From Pygmaiobacter sp. (GTDB taxonomy: Bacteria; Bacillota; Clostridia; Oscillospirales; Ruminococcaceae): a DNA stretch of 33,321 bases. Positions 7,417-16,803 of the stretch are shown piece after piece. The number at the start of each line of letters is the position of its first letter. Position 1 is the stretch's first letter. The notes under the pieces are model-generated. The model ran no database searches and was not told the DNA's origin. It worked only from the letters and a program-made list of their open reading frames with translations. The position numbers and the translations under genes were made by a program. The DNA lies in assembly GCA_028689835.1 (NCBI GenBank), contig JAQVCK010000008.1, positions 1 to 33,321 of the forward strand. The letters are read 5' to 3'.

Positions 7417-10400
7417 TTAAAATTCAAACACGCCCTCATACACCAGTTTGGCATCGCCGGTCAACGAAATATTTTCGTCGGTGTAGTTTACCACCAAATC
7501 GCCGCCGCGCACCTTGACCGTGATGTCTTGCCCTGCATCACACAGGCCACTTTTTACCGCGGCTGCCACCGCCGCACAGGCACCGGTGCCGCAGGCCTGG
7601 GTCTCGCCGTTGCCGCGCTCCCACACACGCATGCGCAGGGTAGTGCGGCTTACCACCCGCACAAACTCGGTGTTGATGCGGTCGGGGAAAAGCGGCGCAT
7701 ACTCAAACGCCGGGCCGATCTCCTCTAAATTCAGCGTATCGATGCCATCGCAAAACACCACACAGTGGGGGTTGCCCACCGAAAGTGCGGTGATGCGGTA
7801 TTGGCTGCCACCGATGGTTACCGGGCTGTCAACGAGCTGCGGCAGGCTGGTGGCAGCGGGCAGCGCCGCTGTGTCAAACACTGCCGCGCCCATTGCAATG
7901 CGCACCGCGCCCACCCGGCCGTCACGCAGGTAAAGCTGCAACAGCTTCACGCCGCTGGCGGTTTCTACTGTCATCGTGGTGCGCGGCACCCGCCCGCTGT
8001 CGTACAGGTATTTTGCCGCACAGCGCAGGTTGTTTGCCGCCATTTTGCCCTCGCTGCCGTCGCGGTTAAAGCTGCGCATTTTAGCGACTGCGAGCGCTGA
8101 GTTTTCCAGTAATACAATGCCGTACCCGCCCACGCCAAAGTGCTCGGTGCACATCTGCACACACAGCGATTCCGGGCAGGTAATGGCACCGTCAAAGTTT
8201 TCAATAAACGCCGCGTCGTCGCCGCAGCCCTGCATTTTAAGAAACGGCACCCGCTGGCGGGCCGTGCGCAGGTGGTTGATGTCCACCAGCTCGGTGTTAC
8301 TTTCAGTAAAGCGGCTGGCAAGGATGTCTGCCAGCGCGCCTGCGGTGTCGAGGGAGGTCAAGCAAGGGATGCCAAGCTGCATGGCACGCCGGTGCAACGC
8401 AATAAAATCGCCCATCGTGTCGTCCTGCACGGCGCCGGTGTACAGCAGGTAGCGCAGGGTACCGCTTTCCATCAGCCGCACAACTTCGTCGCTTTCGCTG
8501 GCATTGGCCACCGCCGTGACCGGCACCCCCATTTGGGCAATTGCCGCGGCGGTGCCGCTGGTGGCATACAGCGCAAGGCCAAGGTCGTAAAAGCGCTTTG
8601 CCAGCGAGAGCACCTCTTGGTAGTCGGCGGTCTCGACACTGATTAGCACCCCGGCCGCGCCGCGCGGCAGGTTGCGCGCCAGCTGGTACCCGGCCGCCCG
8701 CAGGCCTTTAAACAGCGCTTCGGCCATTGTTTTGCCAATGCCCAGCACTTCGCCGGTCGACTTCATCTCCGGCCCCAGCATAAAGTTGGCGTCGCTGAGC
8801 TTTTCAAACGAGAACACCGGCACCTTGACCGCGCAATAGGGCGGCACCGGGTACAGCCCCGTGCCGTACCCCAGGGAAGCGAGCGAGTGCCCCAGCATCA
8901 CCTGTGCGGCAAGGTCGACCATCGGCACGCCGGTCACCTTGCTGATGTAGGGCACGGTGCGCGACGCGCGGGGGTTGACCTCAATGACATACAGTTCGTT
9001 TTGGTAAATCAAGTACTGGATGTTGACGAGCCCGCGGGTGCCCAGCGCCAGCGCCAGCTGCTCGCTGCAAGCGCAGACCTTTTGCAGCATAACATCGTTT
9101 AAATTGTAGGGTGGGTAGACCGCAATCGAATCGCCGCTGTGCACGCCCGCGCGCTCAATGTGCTCCATCACGCCGGGGATCAGCACCTCGGTGCCGTCTG
9201 AGATCACGTCTACTTCCAGCTCGGTACCGGGCATGTACTGGTCGATTAGCACCGGGTTTTCAATGTTGCCGGACAAGATGGTCTGCATGTAGTTTGTGAC
9301 ATCCGCGTCGGTTTTGGCAATGGTCATGTTTTGCCCGCCAATGACATAAGACGGGCGCAGCAGCACCGGGTAGCCCAGGGTGTGCGCTGCCTGCAATGCC
9401 TCTTCTAGTGTAGTGACCCCAAGGCCCTTGGGCCGCCGGATGCCGAACTGCTCTAACATCGCGTCAAACCGGGCACGGTCTTCGGCAAGGTCAATGCCGT
9501 CGGCAGAGGTGCCCAAAATGCGCACACCCTGCCCGTCTAGGTACTTTGCCAGCTTAATGGCCGTTTGCCCGCCAAACGCCACCACGACCCCCACCGGCTG
9601 TTCCACCGCCAGAATACCGCCCACATCTTCGGGCGTCAGCGGCTCGAAATACAGCCGGTCGGCGGTGTCATAGTCGGTCGAGACTGTCTCGGGGTTGTTG
9701 TTGACGATGACGACCTCATACCCCATCTCACGCAGGCTCCACACGCAGTGTACCGAGCTGTAATCAAACTCGATGCCCTGCCCGATGCGGATGGGCCCGC
9801 TGCCCAGCACCATAACGACCGGGCGCCCGCTGCGGGCAAAGCCACGCGCTTCGCATGCGCCGCCTGCGCAGGAGTAAAAATACGGGGTGTCTGCGTCGAA
9901 CTCGGCCCCGCAGGTGTCCACCATTTTATAGCTTGGCAAAAAGGCGGGCAGCCGTGTTACCCCCGTAAGCCGGCGAATGGCATCGTCCGGGTAGCCAAGC
10001 TGCTTTGCCTTTAAATAAAGCGCCTCGCTAAACGGCTGCCGGGCAAGCTGTTGCTCAAACACCGCAAGCCCTTGCAATTTGTGCAAAAACCAGCGGTCTA
10101 TTTTCGTCGCTTCAAACAGCGCGTTTACCGTCCAGCCGGCTTTCAGCGCCTCAAACACCGTAAACAGCCGACGGTCATCCGCCGCCGCAAGGCGCACGGC
10201 CAGCGGCTGTTTGGTCAGCGGCGGTGCGTTTAAGGTATCCAGCGAAATTTCGGCACCGCGCACCGCTTTCAGCAGTGCCATTTCAAACGTGGGGGCAATG
10301 GCCATCACTTCGCCCGTCGCCTTCATCTGGGTGCCAAGCCGCCGCCCAACCCCGGCAAATTTATCAAACGGCCATTTGGGGAACTTGACCACCACATAGT

Positions 10401-11451
10401 CGAGCGTGGGCTCAAAACAGGCGCAGGTTTTGCCGGTGATATCGTTTTTAATCTCGTCCAGCGTATAACCCAGTGCGATTTTTGTGGTGATTTTCGCAAT
10501 GGGGTACCCCGTTGCCTTGGACGCCAGTGCCGACGAGCGGGACACGCGGGGGTTGACCTCGATAACGGCATACGAAAAGCTGTCCGGGTCCAGCGCAAAC
10601 TGGCAGTTGCAGCCGCCCACAATGCCAAGCGAGGACACAATGTCCAGCGAAGCGGTGCGCAGCATTTGGTATTCTTTGTCGCTGAGGGTCAGCGCCGGCG
10701 CCACAACAATAGAATCGCCGGTATGCACCCCTACCGGGTCGATATTTTCCATCGAGCAGACGGCGATGACATTGCCCGCCGCGTCGCGCATGGCTTCAAA
10801 TTCAATCTCTTTCCACCCCGCCACACTGCGCTCGATGAGCACCTGCCCAATGGGCGAAGCCTCCAGCCCGCTTTGCGCAATGCGCCGCAGCTGTTCTTCG
10901 TCGGCCGCAATGCCGCCGCCGCTGCCGCCCAGTGTAAAGGCCGGCCGCACAATCACCGGCCAGCCCACTTCGTTTGCGGCGTCCAGCGCCTGTTGCACGG
11001 TAGTGGCCACCCCGGAGGGGATGACCGGCTGGCCGATGGCCTGCATTGCGTCGCGAAACAGCGCGCGGTCCTCCGCCTTGTCAATCGCTTCGGCCGGGGT
11101 GCCAAGCAAGCGCACCTCGTGCTGCGCCAAAAAGCCGTCCTTTGCCAGCTGCATGGCCAGCGTAAGGCCGGTTTGCCCGCCAAGGCCGGCAAGCAGACTG
11201 TCCGGTTTTTCTTTTATAATAATGCGCTCTATCGTCGCTTTGGTCAGCGGCTCTAAATAAATTTCGTCCGCCAGCTGCCGGTCGGTCATAATGGTGGCCG
11301 GGTTGGAGTTGGCCAGCACCACATTGACCCCGGCGTCTTTCAGCACGCGGCAGGCCTGTGCGCCCGCATAGTCAAACTCGGCCGCCTGCCCAATGACGAT
11401 GGGCCCCGACCCAATGACCAGTACTTTTTGAATGGTGTTATCTCTTGGCAT
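7417..11451 (-). CDS. carB: Carbamoyl-phosphate synthase large subunit fused to a DapF-like domain
   Basis: A 1344-aa fusion. Residues 1-1066 are a complete CarB, which makes carbamoyl phosphate from bicarbonate, ATP and ammonia: two ATP-grasp halves, each with a nucleotide-loop start (GSGPIVIGQAAEFDYAGAQ and GSGPIRIGQGIEFDYSSVH), then an MGS-like allosteric domain. Residues about 1067-1344 are a full-length diaminopimelate epimerase fold (FLKMQGCGDDAAFIE to the C-terminus), with GNPHCVVF, RINTEFVR and ERGNGETQACGTGACAAV (Cys1287). The first catalytic Cys is replaced: NRDGSEGKMAANNLRC has Ala1138 where MCGN is usual. A GTG codon sits where DapF would start (near 8253) but has no ribosome site, so separate translation is unlikely. 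Last gene of the arg/car operon, 4 bases after carA. Confidence 0.95.
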   Translation of the reverse strand: MPRDNTIQKVLVIGSGPIVIGQAAEFDYAGAQACRVLKDAGVNVVLANSNPATIMTDRQLADEIYLEPLTKATIERIIIKEKPDSLLAGLGGQTGLTLAMQLAKDGFLAQHEVRLLGTPAEAIDKAEDRALFRDAMQAIGQPVIPSGVATTVQQALDAANEVGWPVIVRPAFTLGGSGGGIAADEEQLRRIAQSGLEASPIGQVLIERSVAGWKEIEFEAMRDAAGNVIAVCSMENIDPVGVHTGDSIVVAPALTLSDKEYQMLRTASLDIVSSLGIVGGCNCQFALDPDSFSYAVIEVNPRVSRSSALASKATGYPIAKITTKIALGYTLDEIKNDITGKTCACFEPTLDYVVVKFPKWPFDKFAGVGRRLGTQMKATGEVMAIAPTFEMALLKAVRGAEISLDTLNAPPLTKQPLAVRLAAADDRRLFTVFEALKAGWTVNALFEATKIDRWFLHKLQGLAVFEQQLARQPFSEALYLKAKQLGYPDDAIRRLTGVTRLPAFLPSYKMVDTCGAEFDADTPYFYSCAGGACEARGFARSGRPVVMVLGSGPIRIGQGIEFDYSSVHCVWSLREMGYEVVIVNNNPETVSTDYDTADRLYFEPLTPEDVGGILAVEQPVGVVVAFGGQTAIKLAKYLDGQGVRILGTSADGIDLAEDRARFDAMLEQFGIRRPKGLGVTTLEEALQAAHTLGYPVLLRPSYVIGGQNMTIAKTDADVTNYMQTILSGNIENPVLIDQYMPGTELEVDVISDGTEVLIPGVMEHIERAGVHSGDSIAVYPPYNLNDVMLQKVCACSEQLALALGTRGLVNIQYLIYQNELYVIEVNPRASRTVPYISKVTGVPMVDLAAQVMLGHSLASLGYGTGLYPVPPYCAVKVPVFSFEKLSDANFMLGPEMKSTGEVLGIGKTMAEALFKGLRAAGYQLARNLPRGAAGVLISVETADYQEVLSLAKRFYDLGLALYATSGTAAAIAQMGVPVTAVANASESDEVVRLMESGTLRYLLYTGAVQDDTMGDFIALHRRAMQLGIPCLTSLDTAGALADILASRFTESNTELVDINHLRTARQRVPFLKMQGCGDDAAFIENFDGAITCPESLCVQMCTEHFGVGGYGIVLLENSALAVAKMRSFNRDGSEGKMAANNLRCAAKYLYDSGRVPRTTMTVETASGVKLLQLYLRDGRVGAVRIAMGAAVFDTAALPAATSLPQLVDSPVTIGGSQYRITALSVGNPHCVVFCDGIDTLNLEEIGPAFEYAPLFPDRINTEFVRVVSRTTLRMRVWERGNGETQACGTGACAAVAAAVKSGLCDAGQDITVKVRGGDLVVNYTDENISLTGDAKLVYEGVFEF

Positions 11452-11455
11452 AGGT

Positions 11456-12514
11456 TTACCCTTTCATCAACTGCAAAAAGCGGTCAAACAAAAAACCGGT
11501 GTCTTTGGGGCCGGGGCAGGCCTCCGGGTGAAACTGCACCGAAAAGCACTGTTTGCCGGGGTAGTCCACCCCTTCGCAACTACCGTCGTTTGCGTTGACA
11601 AACGACACCTGCCCCACGCCCGCAAGGCTTTCGGCCACCACCGCATACCCGTGGTTCTGGCTGGTGATAAAGGTGCGCGGCCCGCCCACCTGGGTGACCG
11701 GCTGGTTAACACCGCGGTGGCCGTATTTCATTTTGACCGTACTGCCCCCCATGGCAAGTGCGAGCAGTTGGTGCCCAAGGCAGATGCCAAACAGCGGCAG
11801 CTCGCCCACCAGCAGGCCCAGCTGCGCAATGCAGCCGGTGTTTTCCGCCGGGTCGCCGGGGCCGTTGCTCAACATGACACCGTCGTAGCCGCCGGCTAAA
11901 ATCTGCTGTGCCGTTGTGGTGTGTGGCAGCACCGTCACTTCACAACCGCGCGCACACAGCGCGCGCGCAATATTGGCCTTTGCGCCATAGTCCAGCAGGG
12001 CAACACGGTAATTTAATTTGCCCTCTGGCGGCAGCACGGCGGGTGCTTTGCAGCTTACCTGTGCCACCACCCCCTGCACCGCATAGCTGCGCACCGGGGC
12101 AAGGTCTGCGGGCGGGGTGTCGCAAATCGTCGCGTTCATCACGCCCTGCTCGCGTATTTTGCGGGTGATCTCGCGGGTGTCCACCCCGGCAATCGCGCAG
12201 ATGCCCTGCGTGGCCAGCCAGTCACCAAGCGCACCCTCACTGCGGAAATTCGACGGCTCGGTGCAGCATTCGCGCACCACATAGCCCTTTACGGCGCTGG
12301 TGCCCTCAAAATCCTGCGGGATGACCCCGTAATTTCCAATCAGCGGGAAGGTTTGCAAGACAATTTGCCCGGCATAGCTGGGGTCGGTGAGGGTTTCAAG
12401 GTAGCCGCACATACCGGTGGTAAACACCAGCTCGCCCACCGTGTCGCCCGCGGCGCCAAGGGCCACGCCCTCAAACACGCTGCCGTCGCTTAAAACCAAA
12501 TACCTTTTTTTCAT
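11456..12514 (-). CDS. carA: Carbamoyl-phosphate synthase small (glutaminase) subunit
   Basis: 352 aa. Hydrolyses glutamine and channels ammonia to CarB. The N-terminal CPSase small-chain domain (LVLSDGSVFEGVALG, about 1-140) is followed by a class I glutamine amidotransferase domain with catalytic Cys245 in LFGICLGHQLLAL, and His329 and Glu331 in FHPEACPGP. Length is slightly below the usual 360-380 but complete. An AGGGGG ribosome site lies 6 bases before the ATG. It sits directly upstream of carB and downstream of argF, so its carbamoyl phosphate is probably used mainly for arginine; I cannot tell if the genome has another copy for pyrimidines. Confidence 0.97.
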   Translation of the reverse strand: MKKRYLVLSDGSVFEGVALGAAGDTVGELVFTTGMCGYLETLTDPSYAGQIVLQTFPLIGNYGVIPQDFEGTSAVKGYVVRECCTEPSNFRSEGALGDWLATQGICAIAGVDTREITRKIREQGVMNATICDTPPADLAPVRSYAVQGVVAQVSCKAPAVLPPEGKLNYRVALLDYGAKANIARALCARGCEVTVLPHTTTAQQILAGGYDGVMLSNGPGDPAENTGCIAQLGLLVGELPLFGICLGHQLLALAMGGSTVKMKYGHRGVNQPVTQVGGPRTFITSQNHGYAVVAESLAGVGQVSFVNANDGSCEGVDYPGKQCFSVQFHPEACPGPKDTGFLFDRFLQLMKG

Positions 12515-12534
12515 TCTTTTCCCCCTGCGGGTGG

Positions 12535-13518
12535 TTAAAGTGTCGCCGCCAGCACGGCTTTAATGGTGTGCATGCGGTTTTCTGCTTCGTCAAACACCAC
12601 CGACTGCGGCCCCTCAAACACCTCATCGGTCACTTCAAGGCAGGTTTCGCCAAAGGCTTCGCCCACTTTTTTGCCGGTGGTGGTTTTTAAGTCGTGAAAA
12701 GCGGGCAGGCAGTGCATAAAAATGGCGTTCGGTTTTGCCGCCGCCATCAGCTGTGCTGTGACGCGGTAGGGGGTCAGCGATTCAATGCGCTCTGCCCAAA
12801 CCTCCTGCGGCTCGCCCATCGACACCCACACATCGGTGTATAGCACATCGGCCCCTGCCACCACCTGCATGGGGTCTTCGCAAAATTCCAGCACGGCGCC
12901 GGTCTCTTTTGCAATCTCGTTGCAGGTGTCAATTAACGGCTGCGCGGGCAGATAATTTGCAGGGGCACTGGCGACAAAGTGCATGCCCATTTTGGCACAG
13001 CCCACCATCAAAGAATTGCCCATGTTAAACCGGGCGTCGCCCAAATAGACCAGCTTTTTGCCAGCCAGGGTGCCGCAATGCTCTTGCACTGTCAGCAGGT
13101 CGGCCAGTATCTGCGTGGGGTGAAACTCGTTGGTCAGGCCATTCCACACCGGTACCCCGGCATAGGCGGCAAGCTCTTCTACAATATCTTGCCCAAAGCC
13201 GCGGTATTCGATGCCGTCAAACATGCGCCCCAGCACCCGTGCGGTGTCGGGGATGCTCTCTTTGCTGCCAATCTGCGAACCGGCGGGGTCAAGGTAGGTG
13301 GTGCCGATACCTAGGTCGTGCGCCGCCACTTCAAATGCACAGCGGGTGCGGGTACTGGTTTTTTCAAAAATCAGCGCAATGTTTTTGCCGCGGTGCGGTT
13401 GGCGCATCAGGCCAATCTTTTTTTCTCTTTTCAGCTGCGCGGCCAGCGTCAGCAGTGCTTCGATTTCCTGCGGGGTAAAATCCAGCAGTTTTAACAGGCT
13501 TTTCCCATGAAGCTCCAT
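12535..13518 (-). CDS. argF: Ornithine carbamoyltransferase
   Basis: Forms citrulline from ornithine and carbamoyl phosphate. 327 aa, the family's usual size. The carbamoyl-phosphate site [20 protein letters not shown] and [11 protein letters not shown] are intact, the ornithine-binding loop is VSMGEP, and HCLPAFHD matches the ornithine rather than aspartate enzymes. The start [12 protein letters not shown] at 13518 overlaps the stop of argD by 11 residues' worth of leader at most and has GAGGG about 9 bases upstream; an earlier in-frame ATG (13572) lies inside argD and would add a non-family extension. The next genes supply its carbamoyl phosphate. Confidence 0.96.
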   Translation of the reverse strand: MELHGKSLLKLLDFTPQEIEALLTLAAQLKREKKIGLMRQPHRGKNIALIFEKTSTRTRCAFEVAAHDLGIGTTYLDPAGSQIGSKESIPDTARVLGRMFDGIEYRGFGQDIVEELAAYAGVPVWNGLTNEFHPTQILADLLTVQEHCGTLAGKKLVYLGDARFNMGNSLMVGCAKMGMHFVASAPANYLPAQPLIDTCNEIAKETGAVLEFCEDPMQVVAGADVLYTDVWVSMGEPQEVWAERIESLTPYRVTAQLMAAAKPNAIFMHCLPAFHDLKTTTGKKVGEAFGETCLEVTDEVFEGPQSVVFDEAENRMHTIKAVLAATL

Positions 13519-13528
13519 CCTGTGCCCT

Positions 13529-14695
13529 CTATTCTGCGCATACGTCGGCAAGGATGCCGATTGCCTTTGCAAGCTGCTCTGCCGGGATATTCAGCGCCGG
13601 CAGCAGCCGCACCTTGCCTTTTGCCGTGAGCACCAGCACCCCGCGCTGCATGCACTGGGCCACCACTTCGGCGGCGGGCTTTTCGGTTTCAACACCCACC
13701 ATCAAACCAAGGCCGCTGACCGACTTTACGCCCTTTGCCTCTTGCAGTGCGGCAAAAATGGCGGCGGATTTTTTTTGTACTTCGGCCAGCAATTTGTCGT
13801 CAATGCGGCCCAGCAGGTGCACTGCGCCCGCACTGCACACCGGGTTGCCGCCAAAGGTGGAGCCGTGGTCGCCGGCGCCCAGCACGTTTTGCACTTTGTC
13901 GCCCAGCAACGTGGCCCCCAGCGGCAACCCGCCCGCAAGGCCTTTGGCGGTAGAGCAGACGTCCGGCACAATGCCGTACTGCTGCCACGCATACAGTGTG
14001 CCGGTGCGCCCGTTGCCGGTTTGCACTTCGTCCACCATCAGCAGAATATCCTGCTCTTTGCAAAGCGCTGCAAGGCCCCGCACAAAGTCTTTATCCAGCG
14101 GCACCACGCCGCCCTCGCCCTGCACCAGCTCGATAAAGAACGCTGCGACGGGCTGTGTTTTTACGAGTTCTTTTGCCGCGTCTAAATCGCCCGGCTCTAG
14201 GTAAGCAAACCCTGTGGGCAGCGGGCCAAAATCGTGGTGGAAATGGTCTTGCCCGGTGGCGGCCAGCGTTGCCAGCGTGCGCCCGTGAAAGCTGTTGTTC
14301 AGCGTGACGATGACGGCATTGTCAATGCCCTTTTTATCTGCGGCGTATTTGCGCGCTACTTTAATGGCACATTCGTTTGCCTCGGCCCCGGAGTTTGAAA
14401 AGAACACCTTTTTCATGCCGGTTTTTTCGCAGAGCAGCTGCGCCAGCTGGGCACAGGGCTGGGTATAGTAGAGGTTTGACATGTGCTGTACCTTTGCCAG
14501 TTGGGCACACACCGCCTGCTGCCAACCCTCGTCGGCAATGCCAAACGACGTCACGGCAATGCCGCTGCCAAGGTCGATATACTCTTTGCCCGTTTCATCC
14601 CACACCAGCGAGCCTTTGCCCGCAACAATCTCCAGCGGAAAACGGGTATAGGTATTTGCCACAAAAGCAGCATCAATCTGTTTCGTATCAGTCAT
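13529..14695 (-). CDS. argD: Acetylornithine aminotransferase
   Basis: PLP enzyme that converts N-acetylglutamate semialdehyde to N-acetylornithine with glutamate. 388 aa. Class III aminotransferase motifs: [19 protein letters not shown] (phosphate site), [29 protein letters not shown] with the PLP Asp, and the Schiff-base Lys in [14 protein letters not shown]. The start [11 protein letters not shown] at 14695 overlaps the 3' end of argB by 8 bases, typical of translational coupling. An alternative TTG start 6 codons upstream is less likely. It may also serve the succinyl-diaminopimelate step of lysine synthesis, as in enterics; that is unproven here. Confidence 0.96.
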   Translation of the reverse strand: MTDTKQIDAAFVANTYTRFPLEIVAGKGSLVWDETGKEYIDLGSGIAVTSFGIADEGWQQAVCAQLAKVQHMSNLYYTQPCAQLAQLLCEKTGMKKVFFSNSGAEANECAIKVARKYAADKKGIDNAVIVTLNNSFHGRTLATLAATGQDHFHHDFGPLPTGFAYLEPGDLDAAKELVKTQPVAAFFIELVQGEGGVVPLDKDFVRGLAALCKEQDILLMVDEVQTGNGRTGTLYAWQQYGIVPDVCSTAKGLAGGLPLGATLLGDKVQNVLGAGDHGSTFGGNPVCSAGAVHLLGRIDDKLLAEVQKKSAAIFAALQEAKGVKSVSGLGLMVGVETEKPAAEVVAQCMQRGVLVLTAKGKVRLLPALNIPAEQLAKAIGILADVCAE

Positions 14696-15560
14696 TGTCT
14701 TCTTCCCCCACAATCATCGTACCGGCGCCCTCGTCGGTCAAAATTTCCATCAAAATGGCGTGCGGCACACGCCCGTCTAAAATAATTACCTTGCGTACCC
14801 CTTGCTCAATCGCCTCACGGCAGCAATCCACTTTGGGGATCATACCGCCGCTGAGCACCCCGCTTTGCTGCAACGCCAGCGCCTGTTTCAGCGACAGGTC
14901 GGGGATGAGGGTAGAAGGGTCATCTTTGTCGCGCAGAATGCCAGCGATGTCGGTCATCAGCAATAGGCGCTCGGCCCCAATGGCCCCTGCGATGTGTGCG
15001 GCGGCGGTGTCGCCGTTGATGTTGTACACGTTGCCCTTATCGTCGCACCCCACGGTAGAGACGACCGGGATGTACCCCTTTTCCAGCAGGTCGGTCACCG
15101 GGGCACTGTGCACCGCGGTAATACTGCCCACAAAACCCAGTGCAGCGCTTTTGGGCTTTGCTTCAATCAGCCTGCCGTCGATGCCCGAAATGCCGATGGC
15201 GCGGCCCCCGCAGCAGCCAATTAAATTGACGAGGTTTTTGTTAATCTTACCCGCCAGCACCATCTGCGCAATTTCGGCGGTTTCGCGGTCGGTGACCCGC
15301 AAGCCGTCTACAAACTTTGGCTGTTTGCCCATGCGGGCCATGGCTTCGCTGATTTCCGGCCCGCCGCCGTGCACCAGCACCACCCGCACCCCGATCAGCG
15401 ACAACAGCACCAGGTCTTTCATCACCTGCAGTTGCAGCTCTTCGTTCAGCATGGCGTTGCCGCCGTATTTCACCACAACGACCTGCCCGACATATTTTTG
15501 GATATACGGCAGCGCCTGGGTCAATACCTCGGCCCGCTGCGCGTTGGAAAAGCTGTTCAA
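14688..15560 (-). CDS. argB: Acetylglutamate kinase
   Basis: Phosphorylates N-acetylglutamate with ATP; usually the feedback-controlled step. 290 aa. Motifs are VVVKYGGNAM (ATP-binding Lys and Gly loop), VLVHGGGPEISEAMARMG, GLRVTDRETAEIAQMVL, and the C-terminal SGGMIPKVDCC. An N-terminal helix (AEVLTQALPYIQKYVGQ), as found in arginine-inhibited hexameric enzymes, suggests arginine feedback. I place the start at TTG 15560, 5 to 8 bases after GAGGTGA; a GTG at 15569 is in frame but lies right after the argJ stop without a ribosome site. It lies between argJ and argD. Confidence 0.95.
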   Translation of the reverse strand: MNSFSNAQRAEVLTQALPYIQKYVGQVVVVKYGGNAMLNEELQLQVMKDLVLLSLIGVRVVLVHGGGPEISEAMARMGKQPKFVDGLRVTDRETAEIAQMVLAGKINKNLVNLIGCCGGRAIGISGIDGRLIEAKPKSAALGFVGSITAVHSAPVTDLLEKGYIPVVSTVGCDDKGNVYNINGDTAAAHIAGAIGAERLLLMTDIAGILRDKDDPSTLIPDLSLKQALALQQSGVLSGGMIPKVDCCREAIEQGVRKVIILDGRVPHAILMEILTDEGAGTMIVGEEDND

Positions 15561-15570
15561 TCGTCTCACC

Positions 15571-16785
15571 TCAGGTTCTGTAATCGCCGTTGATTTTTAC
15601 GTAATCATAAGTCAAGTCGCAGCCCCAGGCAGTCGCCTGTTCGGGGCCGTCGCCCAGCGAAATCAAAATGTCAATTTCGTCCTGCTTTAAAATATGCTTT
15701 GCCGTTTTTTCTGAAAACGGCACCCCGGCGCCACCCTTGCAAACGGCAATGCTGCCGGCGGCAGAGGCAAACTGCACGTCTACCTTTTCCACGTCCACCT
15801 GTGCCCCGCTGTACCCCACGGCGCACAGCACGCGGCCCCAGTTGGCATCTGCGCCAAACATGGCGGCTTTTAGCAGGCTGGAGGTAATGACCGCCTTTGC
15901 CACTGTTTTTGCCTGCTGCGCGTCGCTGGCACCGGTGACGGTGCATTGCAGCAGCCGGCTGGCACCCTCGCCGTCCTTCGCTATTTTGCGGCAAAGGTCT
16001 ACGGTGACGGTGTGCAGTGCCTGGCAAAACAGGTCGTAGGCCGGGCCTTGCGTTGTAATGGGCTCGTTGCCCGCCAGCCCGTTTGCCAAAATGCACACCA
16101 TGTCGTTGGTGGAGGTATCGCCGTCCACACTGACCATGTTAAAGCTGCTTTGTACATCTTGCGACAGTGCCTGCTGCAACAGCGCGGGCGAAATGGCAAC
16201 GTCGGAGGTGACAAAGCACAGCATCGTCGCCATGTTGGGGTGGATCATGCCGGAGCCCTTTGCCATACCGCCGATGTGGCAGGCTGTGCCGCCCAGCTCA
16301 AACTCGACCGCAATCTGCTTTTGGATTGTGTCAGTTGTCTTGATTGCTTCACTGGCATCATGTGCCCCCTCTGGCGAAAGCGCTTTTGCCAGCGGCGGGA
16401 TGCCCTTTGCAATGGGGGTAAGGTCCAGCGGCTGGCCGATGACCCCGGTCGATGCCACCACGACATCCTGTGCGGCAAGCCCGGTCTCTTGCGCCAGCAG
16501 GGTGCACATCTGCTGTGCCACCTCTACCCCGCCCGCGTTGCAGGTATTGGCATTGCCGCTGTTGCAGATGATGGCCTGCGCCATGCCGTCGGCAAGGTTT
16601 TCGCGGGTGACCAGCAGCGGTGCGCCCTTTACCAGATTTTGCGTGTAAACGGCAGCCGCCGCCGCACGCACCGCACTGGTGATGAGTGCAAGGTCTTTTT
16701 TTGATTTATTTTTGCGGATACCGCAATGTACCCCGCTTGCCGAAAACCCCTTTGCGGCGCAAACACCGCCCGAAACCTGTTTCAT
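15571..16785 (-). CDS. argJ: Bifunctional glutamate N-acetyltransferase/ornithine acetyltransferase
   Basis: 404 aa. Transfers acetyl from N-acetylornithine back to glutamate, closing the acetyl cycle; many clostridial enzymes also use acetyl-CoA to prime it. The precursor self-cleaves before a Thr nucleophile; here KGSGMIHPNMATML gives Ala186-Thr187. The N-terminal part has NSGNANTCNAG and the oxyanion-hole region VVVASTGVIGQPL. The C-terminus ends with CDLTYDYVKINGDYRT, the normal end. AAAGGGG precedes the ATG by 6 bases. It lies 18 bases after argC. The presence of argJ fits the absence of argA and argE from the cluster. Confidence 0.97.
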   Translation of the reverse strand: MKQVSGGVCAAKGFSASGVHCGIRKNKSKKDLALITSAVRAAAAAVYTQNLVKGAPLLVTRENLADGMAQAIICNSGNANTCNAGGVEVAQQMCTLLAQETGLAAQDVVVASTGVIGQPLDLTPIAKGIPPLAKALSPEGAHDASEAIKTTDTIQKQIAVEFELGGTACHIGGMAKGSGMIHPNMATMLCFVTSDVAISPALLQQALSQDVQSSFNMVSVDGDTSTNDMVCILANGLAGNEPITTQGPAYDLFCQALHTVTVDLCRKIAKDGEGASRLLQCTVTGASDAQQAKTVAKAVITSSLLKAAMFGADANWGRVLCAVGYSGAQVDVEKVDVQFASAAGSIAVCKGGAGVPFSEKTAKHILKQDEIDILISLGDGPEQATAWGCDLTYDYVKINGDYRT

Positions 16786-16803
16786 GCTAGTCCCCTTTAC
16801 CCG

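Noticed and set aside
8245-8260. Independent dapF gene starting at the internal GTG
   Set aside because: The GTG aligns with the usual DapF start, but no purine-rich ribosome site precedes it and the frame is continuous with CarB.
14377-15690. Open frame of 437 codons on the plus strand antisense to argD, argB and argJ
   Set aside because: It lies opposite three well-conserved genes, has Pro/Ser/Cys-rich low-information sequence and no ribosome site. It is a shadow of the GC-rich third positions of those genes; the same holds for the plus-strand frames at 10484-11260 and 16679-17632.
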